In this document: piece by piece, positions 1 through 11,609 of the stretch
Position numbering within the stretch: the first letter of the stretch is position 1
Layout of the letters: every line of letters starts with the position of its first letter
Assembly (NCBI GenBank): GCA_036925085.1
Contig: JAUPFP010000047.1
Location: 611,501 to 675,500, forward strand
DNA length: 64,000 bases
From: Brachycybe producta
Lineage: Eukaryota > Arthropoda > Diplopoda > Playtdesmida > Andrognathidae
Direction of reading: 5' to 3'
Made by a program: the position numbers and the translations under genes
The notes under the pieces: generated by a model
Seen by the model: the letters and a program-made list of their open reading frames with translations, nothing else
The model's database searches: none
What the model was told of the DNA's origin: nothing

Positions 1-459
1 ACTGCGTGGTCTTGGCTTTTAATCTATTTCCGTTTTTGAGTTGCTCTGTTTATAAGGTTTTGGATTTATCCATCACGTGGTCCCTTTTTTGCGATTCCGT
101 TTGACTCGTCTAGTTCAATAGAGCAACAATTAGTTTAAAAAGCGGGTATTGGCACCTGTTTGTTTGTTTATTAAATTGCTTAAGTTCCCATCAACATGGA
201 GGTCATATCAGGGACATGTAGACAAATCAATACAAAGGCAATGAGCAATACAAAATCAAGAAGCAATACAAGTCAAATCGACATAAGGCAAATTTTTAAA
301 ATACAAATGATCAACTGGACCAGCAGTTATGTAACTAAATAGTATCTGTTCTGATTGTGAATATTAAACCTTTTACTCTCATTATTACTGCGTCGTCATA
401 GTCTGATTTATTGAGGGGTTCCTGGGAGTGAAGTTTCAGGGAAGAAACATCGTTGCTGC

Positions 460-648
460 ATCCTGCTGTACCTTCAACTCGCGTTGGTCTCCAGTGGACC
501 GTCTTGTTTTGCCGGCCATCTTGTCTCCTCTCCGCTTTTCAGGCGTCGCTTTCGATGTTAGACTCCGTGCATCGGACCGTCGCGTACCCCAGAGGTTCAC
601 AGAAGGCTTACCACATTTGTTCCTGCCTCTAAAGCAGGGTCCGGGATG
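460..648 (+). other. possible 5' leader exon of the DHHC gene
   Basis: This stretch is clearly richer in G/C and CpG than its surroundings and ends in ATG followed directly by a near-perfect splice donor (gtgagt, intron from 649). Read as an exon it would be mostly 5' UTR with the initiator ATG at 646-648, joined across a repeat-filled 6-kb intron to the DHHC exon at about 6614. The acceptor would be the weak cctaaag just before 6614. The link is inference: no transcript evidence is available, the acceptor is poor, and ATG 6614 can serve as start by itself. An unrelated exon or a promoter-proximal CpG-rich patch would look the same. Confidence 0.3.
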
Positions 649-2061
649 GTGAGTTTACCGTCATTTTGTTTGGCTGTTATTAAGATGCACCCCAAAATGA
701 TTGGGACAAACGTTTTTGTAAATGGGACAACATCTACTGGCAATGGACAGCTCTTATTTTTGAGAAAAATTGCATATAAAAATTGTGGTACACCTTAATG
801 CCATGCCCCAAAGTGTTTGGGACAACTAAAACAACAACTGAAATAGAATATATAGCCAATGGAGTGATTGGGAAACTGAAATTTTTTTTTTGGACAGTTA
901 CCATTTTTGAGGAATATAAGTGTAAACATTTGGGTATACCTTAATGCCATACCCCACATGAAGATATTTCTGCAACCAGTAATAGTAGAAGCATGGAACC
1001 TTTTTCATTGGCTTGTACTCTAAATGAACTTCAATGGACAATTTTCATTTTTATTCGGACAGTTCCGGTTCCGGAAATACAGCCTTTCGAATTACCATTA
1101 AGGTATACCCCAAGATAATCCTAGAATGGAAACCGAAAATGGGACAAGTCTGAAACTTGTTCCATTGTATTATTATACTCTCAATGGACTTCAATGGACA
1201 GTTTTCAATTTTGTTCGGACACCTCCGGTTCCTGAAATACAGTCGTTTGAAATACCATTAAGGTATACACCAAGGTTATACTAGAATGGAAACCGGAAAT
1301 GGGACAAGTCTGAAACTTGTTTCATTGTATTGTACTCTCAATGGACTTCTATGGACAGTTTTCAATTTTGTTTGGACACCTCCGGTCCCGGAAATACAGC
1401 CATTAAGGTATACCCCAAGGTTATTCTAGAATGAAAACTGGAAATGGGACAAGTCTGAAACTTGTTCCATTGGATTGTACTCTCAATGGACTTCAATGGA
1501 CAGTTTTCAGTTTTGTTCGGACACCTCCGATTCCGGAAATACAGTCGTTTGAAATACCATTAAGGTATACACCAAGGTTATCCTAGAATGGAAACCAGAA
1601 ATGGGACAAGTCTGAATTTGTTCCATTGGATTGTACACTCAATGGACTTCAATGGACAGTTTTCATTTTTGTTTGGACACCTCTGGTTCCGGAAATAGAC
1701 CATTTTGAAATAATATTAAGGTATACCCCAAGGTTATCCTAGAATGGAAACAGGAAGTGGGACAAGTCTGAAACTTGTTCCATTGGATTGTACTCTCAAT
1801 GGACCTCAATGGACAGTTTTCAATTTTGTTCGGACACCTCAACTTAATGCATTTTTCACATTGTATTTTAATTAATGTTAAAAAACATATTGTTACAAGC
1901 TTTTTTATTAAAACAACAAAAGTATTGGGCAATGTGCAAAACAATTCCAAATAAAAAAAATTAAACAGAACTAATAAATGAAAAGAACTAACTATTAAGA
2001 ATTTAAATAAAGTATATCAAACAGAATAAACAAGCATTCTTAAAAAAAACTGTTTCAATTC

Positions 2062-2902
2062 TTAAGAGCCTACAGTGAAAAAAAACTTACAAAAATCTTT
2101 CCATGTAGGCGCTTCTGTGGCTGTGACGTCAACATGTGGCAAAAAAATCAATTTTGATACACTTTTGTCCGCCATTTTCTCTCTTATCGATGTATAAAAG
2201 TGGGTATATTTTAATAACGACTTTTTTTTGGGTAAAAATGCACTACTGAAAAAAGGAAGAGCAACTTTTGATCTACAATGGTGAGTAATTTGAGTTGTAT
2301 ACAATTAGTGGTCAAATTTTAGGGTATCATGAAACTTATGGTTAGTGGGAAGTTTGATCCTATAAAATGTATAAACGGAGGAGCGTTTGTCGCCTATGGG
2401 ATTTAACATGAGCTAAAAAAAATACGAGATTTTAAAATGAAATTAAAAATAGAAAAACTAATTATAAACTTGTACCAACGTATCACTAGATGAGCAATAT
2501 TGTTATGTACATATTGCAATTTGAATTTTGAAAATCACAATTTTTGTTGCAGAAAACAAAACATTTGTGTGAACCATGTATTTTTAAATAGGAATTTAAC
2601 ATGGGCTAAAAATACGAAATTTTAAGCGAAATTAAAAATAGAAAAACTAATTATAAATTTGTACCAACGTATCACTAGATGAGCAATATTGTTATGTACA
2701 TATTGCAATTTGAATTTTGAAAATAACAATTTTCGTTGCAGAAAACAAAACATTTGCCTAAACCATGTATTTTTAAAATAGGAATTTCTCTTTCTCATTG
2801 GTTTCAATGGCTTAGCTGTGGAGCGCCACTAAACGGCGAAAAGTGGAACTATAATTGTTATCTGCTAATATTCAAAATGGCGTCACACATATAGGCTCTT
2901 AA
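2062..2902. mobile_element. TTAA-flanked non-autonomous element (copy 1, piggyBac-like ends)
   Basis: The segment begins TTAAGAGCCTA and ends TAGGCTCTTAA, giving short inverted ends with TTAA at each border. Inside, a block of about 180 bp is present twice (2395-2575 and 2590-2790; both contain atcactagatgagcaatattg). A second copy with the same ends and related internal repeats lies at 24114-25023. TTAA targets are typical of piggyBac elements, but no transposase ORF is present, so the family name is inference. Confidence 0.5.
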
Positions 2903-3062
2903 TAGTTAGTTCTTTTCATTAATTAGTTCTGTTTAATTTTTTTTATTTGGAATTGTTTGGCACATTGCCCAATACTTTTCTTATTTTAATAAAAAAGCTT
3001 GTAACAATATGTTTTTTTTTATCATTAATTAAAATACAATGTGAAAAATGCATTAACTTGAG

Positions 3063-4161
3063 GTGTCCGAACAAAATTGAAAACTGTCCATTGAAGTCCA
3101 TTGAGAGTACAACCCAATGGAACAAGTTTCAGACTTGTACCATTTCCGGTTTACATTCTAGGATAATCTTGGGGCATACCTTAATGGTAGTTTAAAATGG
3201 TCTATTTCTGGAACCAGAGGTGTCCGAACGAAAATGAAAACTGTCCATTGAAGTCCATTGAGAGTACAATCCAATAGAACAAGTTTCAGACTTGTCCCAT
3301 TTCCGGTTTACATTCTAGGATAATCTTGGGGCATACCTTAATGGTAGTTCAAAATGGTCTATTTCTGGAACCAGAGGTGTCCGAACGAAAATGAAAACTG
3401 TCCATTGAAGTCCATTGAGAGTACAATCCAATAGAACAAGTTTCATACTTGTCCCATTTTTGGTTTCCATTCTAGGATAACTTTGGGGTATACCTTAATA
3501 GTATTTCAAAAGGCTCCAGTTCCGGAACCATAGGTGTCCGAACGAAAATGAAAACTGTCCATTGAAGTCCATTGAGAGTACAATCGAATGGAACAAGTTT
3601 CAGACTTGTACCATTTCCGGTTTACATTCTAGGATAATCTTGGGGCATACCTTAATGGTAGTTCAAAATGGTCTATTTCTGGAACCAGAGGTGTCCGAAC
3701 GAAAATGAAAACTGTCCATTGAAGTCCATTGAGAGTACAATCCAATAGAACAAGTTTCAGACTTGTCCCATTTCCGGTTTACATTCTAGGATAATCTTGG
3801 GGCATACCTTAATGGTAGTTCAAAATGGTCTATTTCTGGAACCAGAGGTGTCCGAACGAAAATGAAAACTGTCCATTGAAGTCCATTGAGAGTACAATCC
3901 AATAGAACAAGTTTCATACTTGTCCCATTTTTGGTTTCCATTCTAGGATAACTTTGGGGTATACCTTAATAGTATTTCAAAAGGCTCCAGTTCCGGAACC
4001 ATAGGTGTCCGAACGAAAATGAAAACTGTCCATTGAAGTCCATTGAGAGTACAATCGAATGGAACAAGTTTCAGACTTGTACCATTTCCGGTTTCTATTC
4101 TAGGATAACATTGGGTATACCTTAATAGTATTTCCAAATGGTCCATTTCCGGAACCGGAGG
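3063..4161. repeat. 157-bp tandem array with 471-bp higher-order period
   Basis: Seven 157-bp units. Diagnostic variants recur every third unit: the form with catacttgtcccatttttgg is in the units starting 3377 and 3848, and the form with gtacaatcgaatgg in those starting 3534 and 4005. So blocks of three units (471 bp) were duplicated recently. The short ORFs found across it on both strands are by-products of the repeat. Confidence 0.85.
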
Positions 4162-4454
4162 TTCCGGAAACGTGGGGGGGGGGGGGCGCAGGAAGTTTGG
4201 GGGCCCAAAAAACGAAATGAAAGTTATGTATTTTCAAAAATAATTGAATAAATTGAGTGATTCCGAATCGCTTGCTTAATTTATTCAGTTAATTTTGAAA
4301 ATAAATCGCCTTTCATTTAATATTTACTTTTAAAAACAACATACTTGCACTAGTAAATGTTTATAGAGATCAATGGGCATGGCAGAGGAACAGTCAGAAC
4401 AGTGGTAGGAACAGTCGGAAAAATAGTAGGAACAGTCGGACGTTTAGGTTTAGT

Positions 4455-5470
4455 TAGTGGCGTAGCTAGGCTTGGTTGCGCCCCCGCCACGTAAAACTTT
4501 GCACCCCCGGGCTGCTTAAAACATTGTGCTCCCTTTAAGTCCCCTCCACTTAGCCTCACACTGGGGGAATGTGCTATTTTTATGAATGGCGGATGAGTAG
4601 TAACAGTCGGAAGGTTAGGTTTAGTAAAATGAAGCTTGTTGCAGGGGGCCTGGGGGGCGCAGCCCCCCATTTTTTAGCGTTATTAAATCAAATCTGTCCA
4701 TTTTTTCGACCGTTCCTCCCATTGAACAAATTACGGAACAGTCCGAACAATGGACTAATTTGATTTAATAATTCTTAATAAAAAGTCGGGGTCTGCGCCC
4801 CCAAACCCCTGCAACAACTTAATTTTACTAAACCAATCCTTCGGACTGTTCCTACTATTTTTCTGACTGTTCGTACCGTTGTTCGGACCGTTCCGCTGTT
4901 TATCAAAATACCCCTTAAAAAATTTCTATGCACAATAAACGAAATGAAATTCAATTTATTTTCGAAAATAACTGAATAAATTAAGGGAGTGATTCGGAAT
5001 CACTTGCTTAATTTATTCAATTATTTTTGAAAATACATCGACTTTCGTTTCGTTTTTTGGGCCCCCAACCTTCCTGTGCCCCCCCCCCCCGCAGTTGCGG
5101 GTCTGGCGGGTCCCTTGCTACGCCAATGGGTTTAGTTAAATTAAGCTTATTGCAGGGTGGTTGGGGGCGCAGCGTCCAGTTTTTAAAGAATTATTAAATC
5201 AACTTAGTTCATTGTTCGACTGTTCCCTTATTTGATTAACAGGAGAAACTGTTGGAACAATGGACAAATTTGTTTTAATAATTCTTTAAAAAATGGACCC
5301 CCAGACCCCCTGCAACATGCTTAATTTCCACCCCCACCCAGTATGAGGGCTATGTAGAGAGGAAGGTAAGGGGGCGCAAAGTTTTAAGTGGCGGGGGGGG
5401 GGGGGGGGGGGCGCAAAGTTTTAAGTAGCCGGGGGGGGGGGGGGGCGCAACCAAGCCTAGCTACGCCACT
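4455..5470. mobile_element. inverted-repeat element with agtggcgtagctagg ends
   Basis: The left end agtggcgtagctaggcttgg (4456) is mirrored by ccaagcctagctacgccact ending at 5470, extending to about 30 bp if the C/G runs are included. The interior is itself palindromic: blocks around 4620-4680, 4780-4830, 5130-5180 and 5280-5330 share gcttgttgcaggg-like cores on alternating strands, as do the forms of cagtcgga/tccgactg. Long G or C runs (4166-4186, 5085-5096, 5393-5412, 5430-5445) may be poorly assembled. No matching target duplication was found, and related inverted sequence (4200-4320 against 4930-5060) reaches past the left end, so the true borders may be wider. Confidence 0.5.
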
Positions 5471-5583
5471 GTTTCCTCTTGGAATATTTTTGTCCGTCCC
5501 GAGTTCGATTATATGAACTTTCGTTTATCAAAACTAGTCATGTCTTACATTAGTTCCGATAATTGACCCTCTATAGTTTTGTT

Positions 5584-5584
5584 T

Positions 5585-5672
<88 letters not shown>
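5584..5672. repeat. (AAT)n microsatellite
   Basis: About 30 uninterrupted ATA/AAT units. Confidence 0.95.
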
Positions 5673-5675
<3 letters not shown>

Positions 5676-5893
5676 TTGTATTGCTGCCAACAATTAGTTG
5701 TGAAACTAAATATACCGTGTAATTATTTATTTTCTGAAACTATATTCATTTATTTCAATATTAATTTTATTTTTAAAAATAGTTAATAATTAAGTTTTAA
5801 TTATTTATTTCAACGTTATTCCATTGATTTAGATGGTCATATAGGCAAAAAGTTGGGCCTGCCGAAAGAGGGCGCGCAAAATGTCGTCATGGA

Positions 5894-6231
5894 TAGACCT
5901 GTGCGCCGTAGCATATTGATCGGCGGCGGCGGGCGAGGGTAAATACGAGCAGCGGCAGCGGCGACTACCGGCGTCTGGAATTGAACATATCGAACAAATA
6001 TATCGATTTATCGATATATTGAATGTGGTAATTATCGATTTAAATTAAAATCGATAAATATCGAATATGGTATCATTTCATTCCTATGGCAGTTTTTGAA
6101 ACAAAACCAACCAAAACAAATTTGAGTTCGGCGGCCGCCAGTCATACACCGGCGGCGGGTTTTAAAAAAAAAGTACAAGCGGCGAGCGGCGGTGTTTTTA
6201 GCTTCAAAAACACCGGCGGCGCACAGGTCTA
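5894..6231. mobile_element. TA-flanked MITE with CGG-rich interior
   Basis: A perfect 15-bp inverted end: tagacctgtgcgccg at 5894-5908 and cggcgcacaggtcta at 6217-6231, with the outer TA consistent with a TA target duplication (Tc1/mariner-like or similar). The interior mixes cggcgg-rich blocks near both ends with an AT-rich middle holding tatcgat repeats. It has no coding capacity. Confidence 0.6.
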
Positions 6232-6613
6232 GTCATAAAATGTAGACTCCAGTTTATATGGGGCGAAGTGTTTTATCCTGGTATCTCACACCGAAGTGTC
6301 TTATCATAGCCTCCTATTACCTGTAGCCTCATATAACCTCCTATGGTCTTATAAAGGTAAGGATGGCGGCGGCGGCTAGTGAATTACAATTTCGAACGGG
6401 CGGCGGCTATTTTTTATTTTAGCCAATAAATTTTATGGCTGACCTCTGGACGATTATGCTTATTTAAAACTAATTGTAGTTACGTTTTAGTGTTTTTTCT
6501 CAACGAATATCAATGTTTTATGTGAATTGTCTGGCATTAAAAGAACGACAATGAAGGCGAGATGTCGTTTCCACTATAATATTTTGGAGTAATAAAATAA
6601 TCTGCGCCTAAAG
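6232..6613. other. upstream region of the DHHC coding exons
   Basis: AT-rich, with an additional cggcggcggct patch at 6365-6412. An in-frame stop (taa, 6593-6595) precedes ATG 6614, so the coding frame does not extend upstream without a splice. No clear promoter motif was seen. Confidence 0.5.
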
Positions 6614-8479
6614 ATGGTTGTTTGTAGAGGGGACCCCTGCGGTCTTATTTGCATAGGTCTTACGTATTTTGCTGTTGCGTATGCCGATTACGTAGTTATA
6701 CGTTGGATCTTACTACCCACATTATCTCAAAGGTTGACTTGACATTTTCTTCCTAATTAACAAATATTTTAACTATATAATGATAGTTTTTTCTGTTCCA
6801 GTTTGTGGGGCGCTTTGAACGCTGTTCTCTTCAACACGGTCATCTTTTTACTGGTTATGGCCCACTGTAGGGCCGTTTTCTCAGACCCTGGAGTTGTTCC
6901 TCTTCCGCACAATAATCTCGACTTCTCAGATATGCATTCGGGACCAAAAATAAAGCTACCGTCTCCACAAAAGGTTCGGAAAACTAAAAAAAAAAAAAAA
7001 TATGCACCTAGGTTGCAATCACTCATTTTAACCTTTTTTTTGTATTGTCAGGAGGATTGGACCGTGTGTACTCGATGCGAGACTTATAGACCACCTAGGG
7101 CGCATCACTGTCGTATTTGTCAACGCTGCGTTCGTCGGATGGACCACCACTGTCCATGGTTGCACCGAATCTCGTTTTTTTTTCGATTTTCTTTCTTGTT
7201 TTTCTCATATTCATTTCTCTTTTGTTTAGGATCAATAATTGTGTGGGCGAATTCAATCAGAAGTATTTCATCCAGTTTTTACTTTATGTCGGTCGGTTTG
7301 CATTTCGATAATTAACGCCGTCGTTTTTTCCCCCGTTTCTATCCTCTTGTTTTCTCGTTGCTTAGGTCTCGCTAGTCTTTATGCCGTTATTTTGGTTGCT
7401 ATTTCGTGGTTCAACCGATGTGATGATTGCGAAGTGGAGATTCATACAAAACAGAATCGCATGTAAATTCATTTAATTCAACTCATTTTGAGGTTAAAAA
7501 GAGAAGGAGCTAGGGAGGCGTCTATTTAAAAAAAAATGTTATTTGACTCCTATTGTTGGGTGGATCCCAACAAAAATGATTTTTTCCAATATTTTAGTGT
7601 CACATAATTATGGAAAAATATATAATTGCCTAAAAAAGCATCTAGTACGCCACGGTAAAGCACAAAAACATGTGGCAGTGCTCTTTAAAGGAAAGAAAAA
7701 CCTTGAAAACTCTTGTAAAAGCACAATTACACGTCATCAGGGTTGCCACTCAGACGGGAAAAGTCAGGGAATTTATTTGTTGAATTCCCAATGAAAAAAC
7801 GGCCAAAAATTATCTAAAAAAATTTAAATACCCGAAAAAGCATTAAAGGAGGGAGGGAGTGGCTTCAGGAGGGGACATGGGGCCCAAATGCTTTAAAAAG
7901 TTTTAAAAAACAGGAAATTAAGATTACCACGCAATCTGTGAATTTCTGTACCATTTGTATTTGTTGCTGTGTTTTGTCATGTTTAGCACCCGTTACCATT
8001 TTTGGATCTTTTCCCAAATATTAATGTTTTTTATATCCCTTTAAATCACAGAATACATTCTATTCTACTCGTGATCGAGTGTGTTTTATTCGGGTTATTC
8101 GTCATTGCAATCATGTTTGATCAAGTAAGAATTACGTTGTTATTTTTGAACACTTCAGAATCGAAAAAGACTTTCCGTTTTTTTTTTTTTGTTTCTTGTT
8201 GTTGTTGTTTCGAAGTTCACAGCTATTTTGACAGACGAAACGTCAGTTGAACAAGTTCAGAGGAGAGGACCTTTTAGACCGAGGAAACCGAAAATGGCTC
8301 TTTTGAGTGAAGTCTGCGGCCGAGGCACAATCAAATTTTAGTTTCAATGTTTACTTCTTCCTTTAAATCTTGCTAACTGGGTATTTGCTTTCGTTGTTGC
8401 AGGGCCGCCGTTGTTGTGGTTTTTTCCTTGTCACAATGCCCCTCGGAACATTGACTCTCCTTCAGATTACGACGTTTAA
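6614..8479 (+). CDS. DHHC-type protein S-acyltransferase, ZDHHC3/7 (GODZ) family
   Basis: Transfers palmitate to cysteines of membrane-associated proteins, normally at the Golgi. Eight coding exons: 6614-6732, 6802-6973, 7052-7158, 7230-7291, 7366-7462, 8052-8124, 8216-8324 and 8403-8479; phases agree throughout, giving 271 aa, usual for the family. The zinc-binding Cys-rich domain spans residues about 98-148 ([19 protein letters not shown]), with the catalytic DHHC at 128-131 followed by [15 protein letters not shown]. Four hydrophobic segments fit the family topology: about 11-33, 42-62, 148-170 and 190-212. [10 protein letters not shown] (TTxE-like motif) and PLLWFFPC close the protein. 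Start: first ATG after an in-frame stop, just ahead of the conserved DPCG; an upstream leader exon is possible. Oddities: the last intron starts with GC, and exon 7 uses an AAG acceptor after a long pyrimidine tract. AATAAA at 8911 is a candidate poly(A) signal. Confidence 0.9.
7470..8040. repeat. intron 5 of the DHHC gene, with dispersed repeat
   Basis: Intron 7463-8051 carries a fragment (about 7735-7900) with gggaaaagtcagggaatt and acggccaaaaatta, related to copies at about 28160-28640 and, more weakly, near 9340-9420, 25090-25330 and 36090-36190. The ORF at 7543-7794 lies in this repeat and is not a gene. Confidence 0.5.
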
Positions 8480-11060
8480 AAAGTAACGTCTCGTCTCGGA
8501 TGTCGTTTTAATTGCGGATCCCGTTTTATGAGATTCCGTCGACCACTCGTTTATCAGACGGTTGTTTAATTGTTGCATAAATATACGCTTATGTTGGACG
8601 GTCAACAGAAGATTATTGAATTGAAGGTGTTGGGACATTCCATCAAATGTGTGAGTTTAATTATTGGAGGTAGACGATCAATGTAATCTTCAAAAACTGG
8701 AACAAAACAGAAGTGGAGGCATTATGTTACGATAATGATTAATAATTGAAAACACGGTTGTTAAGAGTGTCTCTAGCGAAATAGGAAAATCAATCATTCT
8801 ACAATCTAAAGATTCACTAGTCATTGTGAAGAACCACTAATTTTACAGTAATTCTGTATTTGTGTTTTGAGTGACTTTTGGGGTACAGAAAATTGGACTC
8901 GTTGCTTTATAATAAATAGGAGACGGGATGTCCATTCTAACAAGAAAGATTTTTTGCACGAACAGATTCGTAATATTGGTCATTTGTTGCTAGGGTAATA
9001 AAACAGTGGAATTCACTCGCCACGAATTTTATGCATCAAAGTAATCTATTGTGTCATGAGGCTCCTAATTTTCTAATAATGCATTATTTCAACAGAATAC
9101 AATGCAGTAGTTCGCACATCTTCAGACTTTGACAATGCATTTTGCATGCTGTAATTTGGCTGCTTGCAGAGTAATTTTCCAAAGTAGCGGCGTTTTAATT
9201 TCATAAAAGATATTACCAACGTTTAATACTAAAACACTTGATCGATCAGAAACTGCAGTGAATACTATAATTTTATGGCAAGGTAAATCAAATTTATATT
9301 TTTCAATTAACAAAAATTAAATTATTATCAAGAGTTAGGAAATAAAGGGCAAAAAAAAAATAAACCAAATTCAGGATTCAAAAATCGGGGGGATATTTGG
9401 GGAAGAAAAAATCATTGTTTTCAGGGGAAAATATATCAACTTATTTATTCAAAGATTATTATAATTAAATTGTATAGCAATCCGTTTTTCAATGTTTTCT
9501 TGGAAGATAACTTTACTGTCCTCACGTACAGGTCCGGGCACTTTTGTTTATTTTATGAATTGTTTTATAGTCTCTTATTATATTTTATTTAGTGTGAGAT
9601 AAATTTCTGTACATCAAATCATGCTGTTGCAGTAAAAACATTAATAGAAAAAAATCCAAAGTTTAAAAAATAAAACTTAAAGAGTACCAATTATCCGCGC
9701 TAATGTGAACCAAGAACAGCTCCGATACAGTCAAACTCGGCTAACATAGTTGTATTGTTATTATGTATATTGTTCTAAAGTTGTATTTAAATTGCAACTG
9801 CAATCGCTTTCTTTTTTATGTAATGAAAGAAAGCAATTGAAATACATAAGTTCCCGCCCCGCCGACCTGGCAGAATCGGGTTTTAATTGTGAATGCAACC
9901 AACTTATTTTTAGGCAAATATCCTAATGCACTTTACTTCCCGCCATTCTAATACTTTTGCTATTTCGGTAAGTTCCCGAATTTCTTTGCCCTCGTTATTA
10001 CTGATTTTCTTTTTCAAATTTTGTTTAATTTACATGATAATAATTTTCACAGAATCTTTAAAATCAATAATGACTACTGAGAAATATAACGTATGTCTTG
10101 ACAATGCCATAATATTCTAGTATTAATTTCAGTGTTAAGAATCGATTGTGATCGATAAGAAGAAAAAGCCTATACCATGGTATGAATCAACGTTTACTTC
10201 TTTTGTTTCTGCTTCTTTTCTTCCGCTTACGACCCTCTTTTAAACATAATTGAACAGTCGCTCATAAAGGCCTATGCAAGCTGTTGACGCTCATGAGCCT
10301 TCACAGTCATGCTTACGAGTCCGGCTAAAAAGAACCTCTTCAAACGTTTTAGGCAATTAACAAAAATCTAGAGAATGCTAGAAATTTCAGCAGGTTGTAT
10401 TTTTGTTTTAAAGGTTTCTTCATATTGCGCTATAGTAGAGTCGACTATACATATCGAATGCGACAAATTATGTGAAAGAAATAAGCAAGAATTTCCAAGT
10501 TGTCTTACAAAAACCGATTTCTGAGCAGTGAGTGGTAGCGAAGTTCTTTTTTTGTTTGATGCAAAATGAACGAAAATAAAAATGTACAAATTAGAATGTT
10601 AATTTGTCACAACAAAGGCGAAATAAGTGTGGACGTTCGACTGTGAAAGTTCTTTTCTTCGTTTTGTTGCACTTTTTATTGTACTTTTTTACACATTGTC
10701 TTTATCAATCGTAATTGTGCAATGCAGCAGCTTTACTGCCAAATTATGATAATACATATAATTACCACTGACTAGTGAATATAAAGAATGAATGATTTTA
10801 TACTTTGGTAGTAAAAGATTTACTACACTTAAATAGTTACATATAGTATACACATTTCCTTTAAAAGTTTAAAGGACTAGCTCACATCGAACGCAAGCGG
10901 TTCCTCTCGACCTTGTTACAACGATGAATTCCAATATAAATGTAGTTATGGTACTGCTTGAGGTCGATTTTTTTTTTCTGAGTGGTATTCATTATTTACA
11001 AGTTTTGTTAACTTCTATTCTAACATGAATGTCAAAAGTTGACAATTTCTTGACAATTGC
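8480..11060. other. intergenic, AT-rich, no gene seen
   Basis: No coding pattern, splice-consistent exon or RNA gene was recognised. AATAAA at 8911-8916 probably ends the DHHC transcript. ORFs here (for example 9926-10120 and 10368-10589) have no recognisable domain. Confidence 0.5.
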
Positions 11061-11070
11061 AATAATGGGA

Positions 11071-11604
11071 CTGGCTCACTACAGCTAACTGGGTCACTAC
11101 AGCTACTAGGCTCACTACAGCTATCAGGGTCACTACAGCTACCAGAAAATATAGGCCTTTTTATTTATCAATATGTTTAGTTTAGATTACATTCGGTTCA
11201 GTTAGGCTTCATTATGTTCGATTAGGTTTCATTATGTTCGGTAAGGTTTGGTTAGGATCGGTAAGGTTCGGTTAGGTTTGGTTAGGATCGGTAAGGTTTG
11301 GTTAGGATCGGTTAGGTTTGGTTAGTATGGGTACTTTTTGGTTAGGATCGTTAAGGTTCAGTTAGGTAAGGTTCGGTAAGGTTTCATTAGGTAAGGTTAG
11401 GTTAGGTTATGGAGAAAGGGTTATTTTTTAGCTGTAGTGACGAGAAAGTGATAAAAAAGGTCTATATTTTGTCCCCCTATTTTTTGGTAGCTGTAGTGAC
11501 ACTTTTGATGAACAAAAGGTCTATTAATTTTTTTGGTAGCTGTAGTGACCCAAGTAGCTGTTCTCTCCCTAGTAGCGCTTGTGAGCCTTGGTAGCTGTAG
11601 TGAC
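11071..11604. repeat. inverted TCACTACAGCTA arms around TTAGG-like degenerate repeats
   Basis: The left arm has four copies of tcactacagcta (11071-11143). The right arm has four copies of the reverse complement tagctgtagtga (ending at about 11441, 11500, 11549 and 11604). Between them, 11195-11410 is a degenerate 10-11 bp repeat of the type ggttaggttcggttaggatc, ending in ggttaggttaggtta. The ORF at 11409-11594 is an artefact of the right arm. Confidence 0.7.
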
Positions 11605-11609
11605 CCCCA

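Larger units (their letters stand above)
680..4170. mobile_element. foldback-like element with long inverted arms made of 157-bp tandem repeats
   Basis: Right arm: seven tandem units start at 3063, 3220, 3377, 3534, 3691, 3848 and 4005 (each marked by gtgtccgaac), exactly 157 bp apart. The left arm (about 1060-1840, with degenerate copies back to about 690) carries the reverse complement of the same unit at spacings of 145-157 bp. Inside the arrays lies a further inverted pair, 1850-2000 against 2900-3062. The centre (2062-2902) is a separate TTAA-flanked insertion. Tandem subrepeats in long inverted arms are the hallmark of foldback (FB/TU) transposons. No transposase is visible. The outer ends are not sharply defined and no target duplication was found. 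Confidence 0.65.

Noticed and set aside
1663-4146. Several ORFs of 60-95 aa in the left foldback region
   Set aside because: They are translations of the 157-bp repeat and its inverted arm; the same peptides recur in both orientations.
6769-7026. Minus-strand ORF opposite DHHC exon 2
   Set aside because: Antisense shadow of a conserved coding exon.
11195-11410. True telomere end
   Set aside because: Repeats are degenerate, short and flanked on both sides by gene-bearing sequence; treated as telomere-like only.
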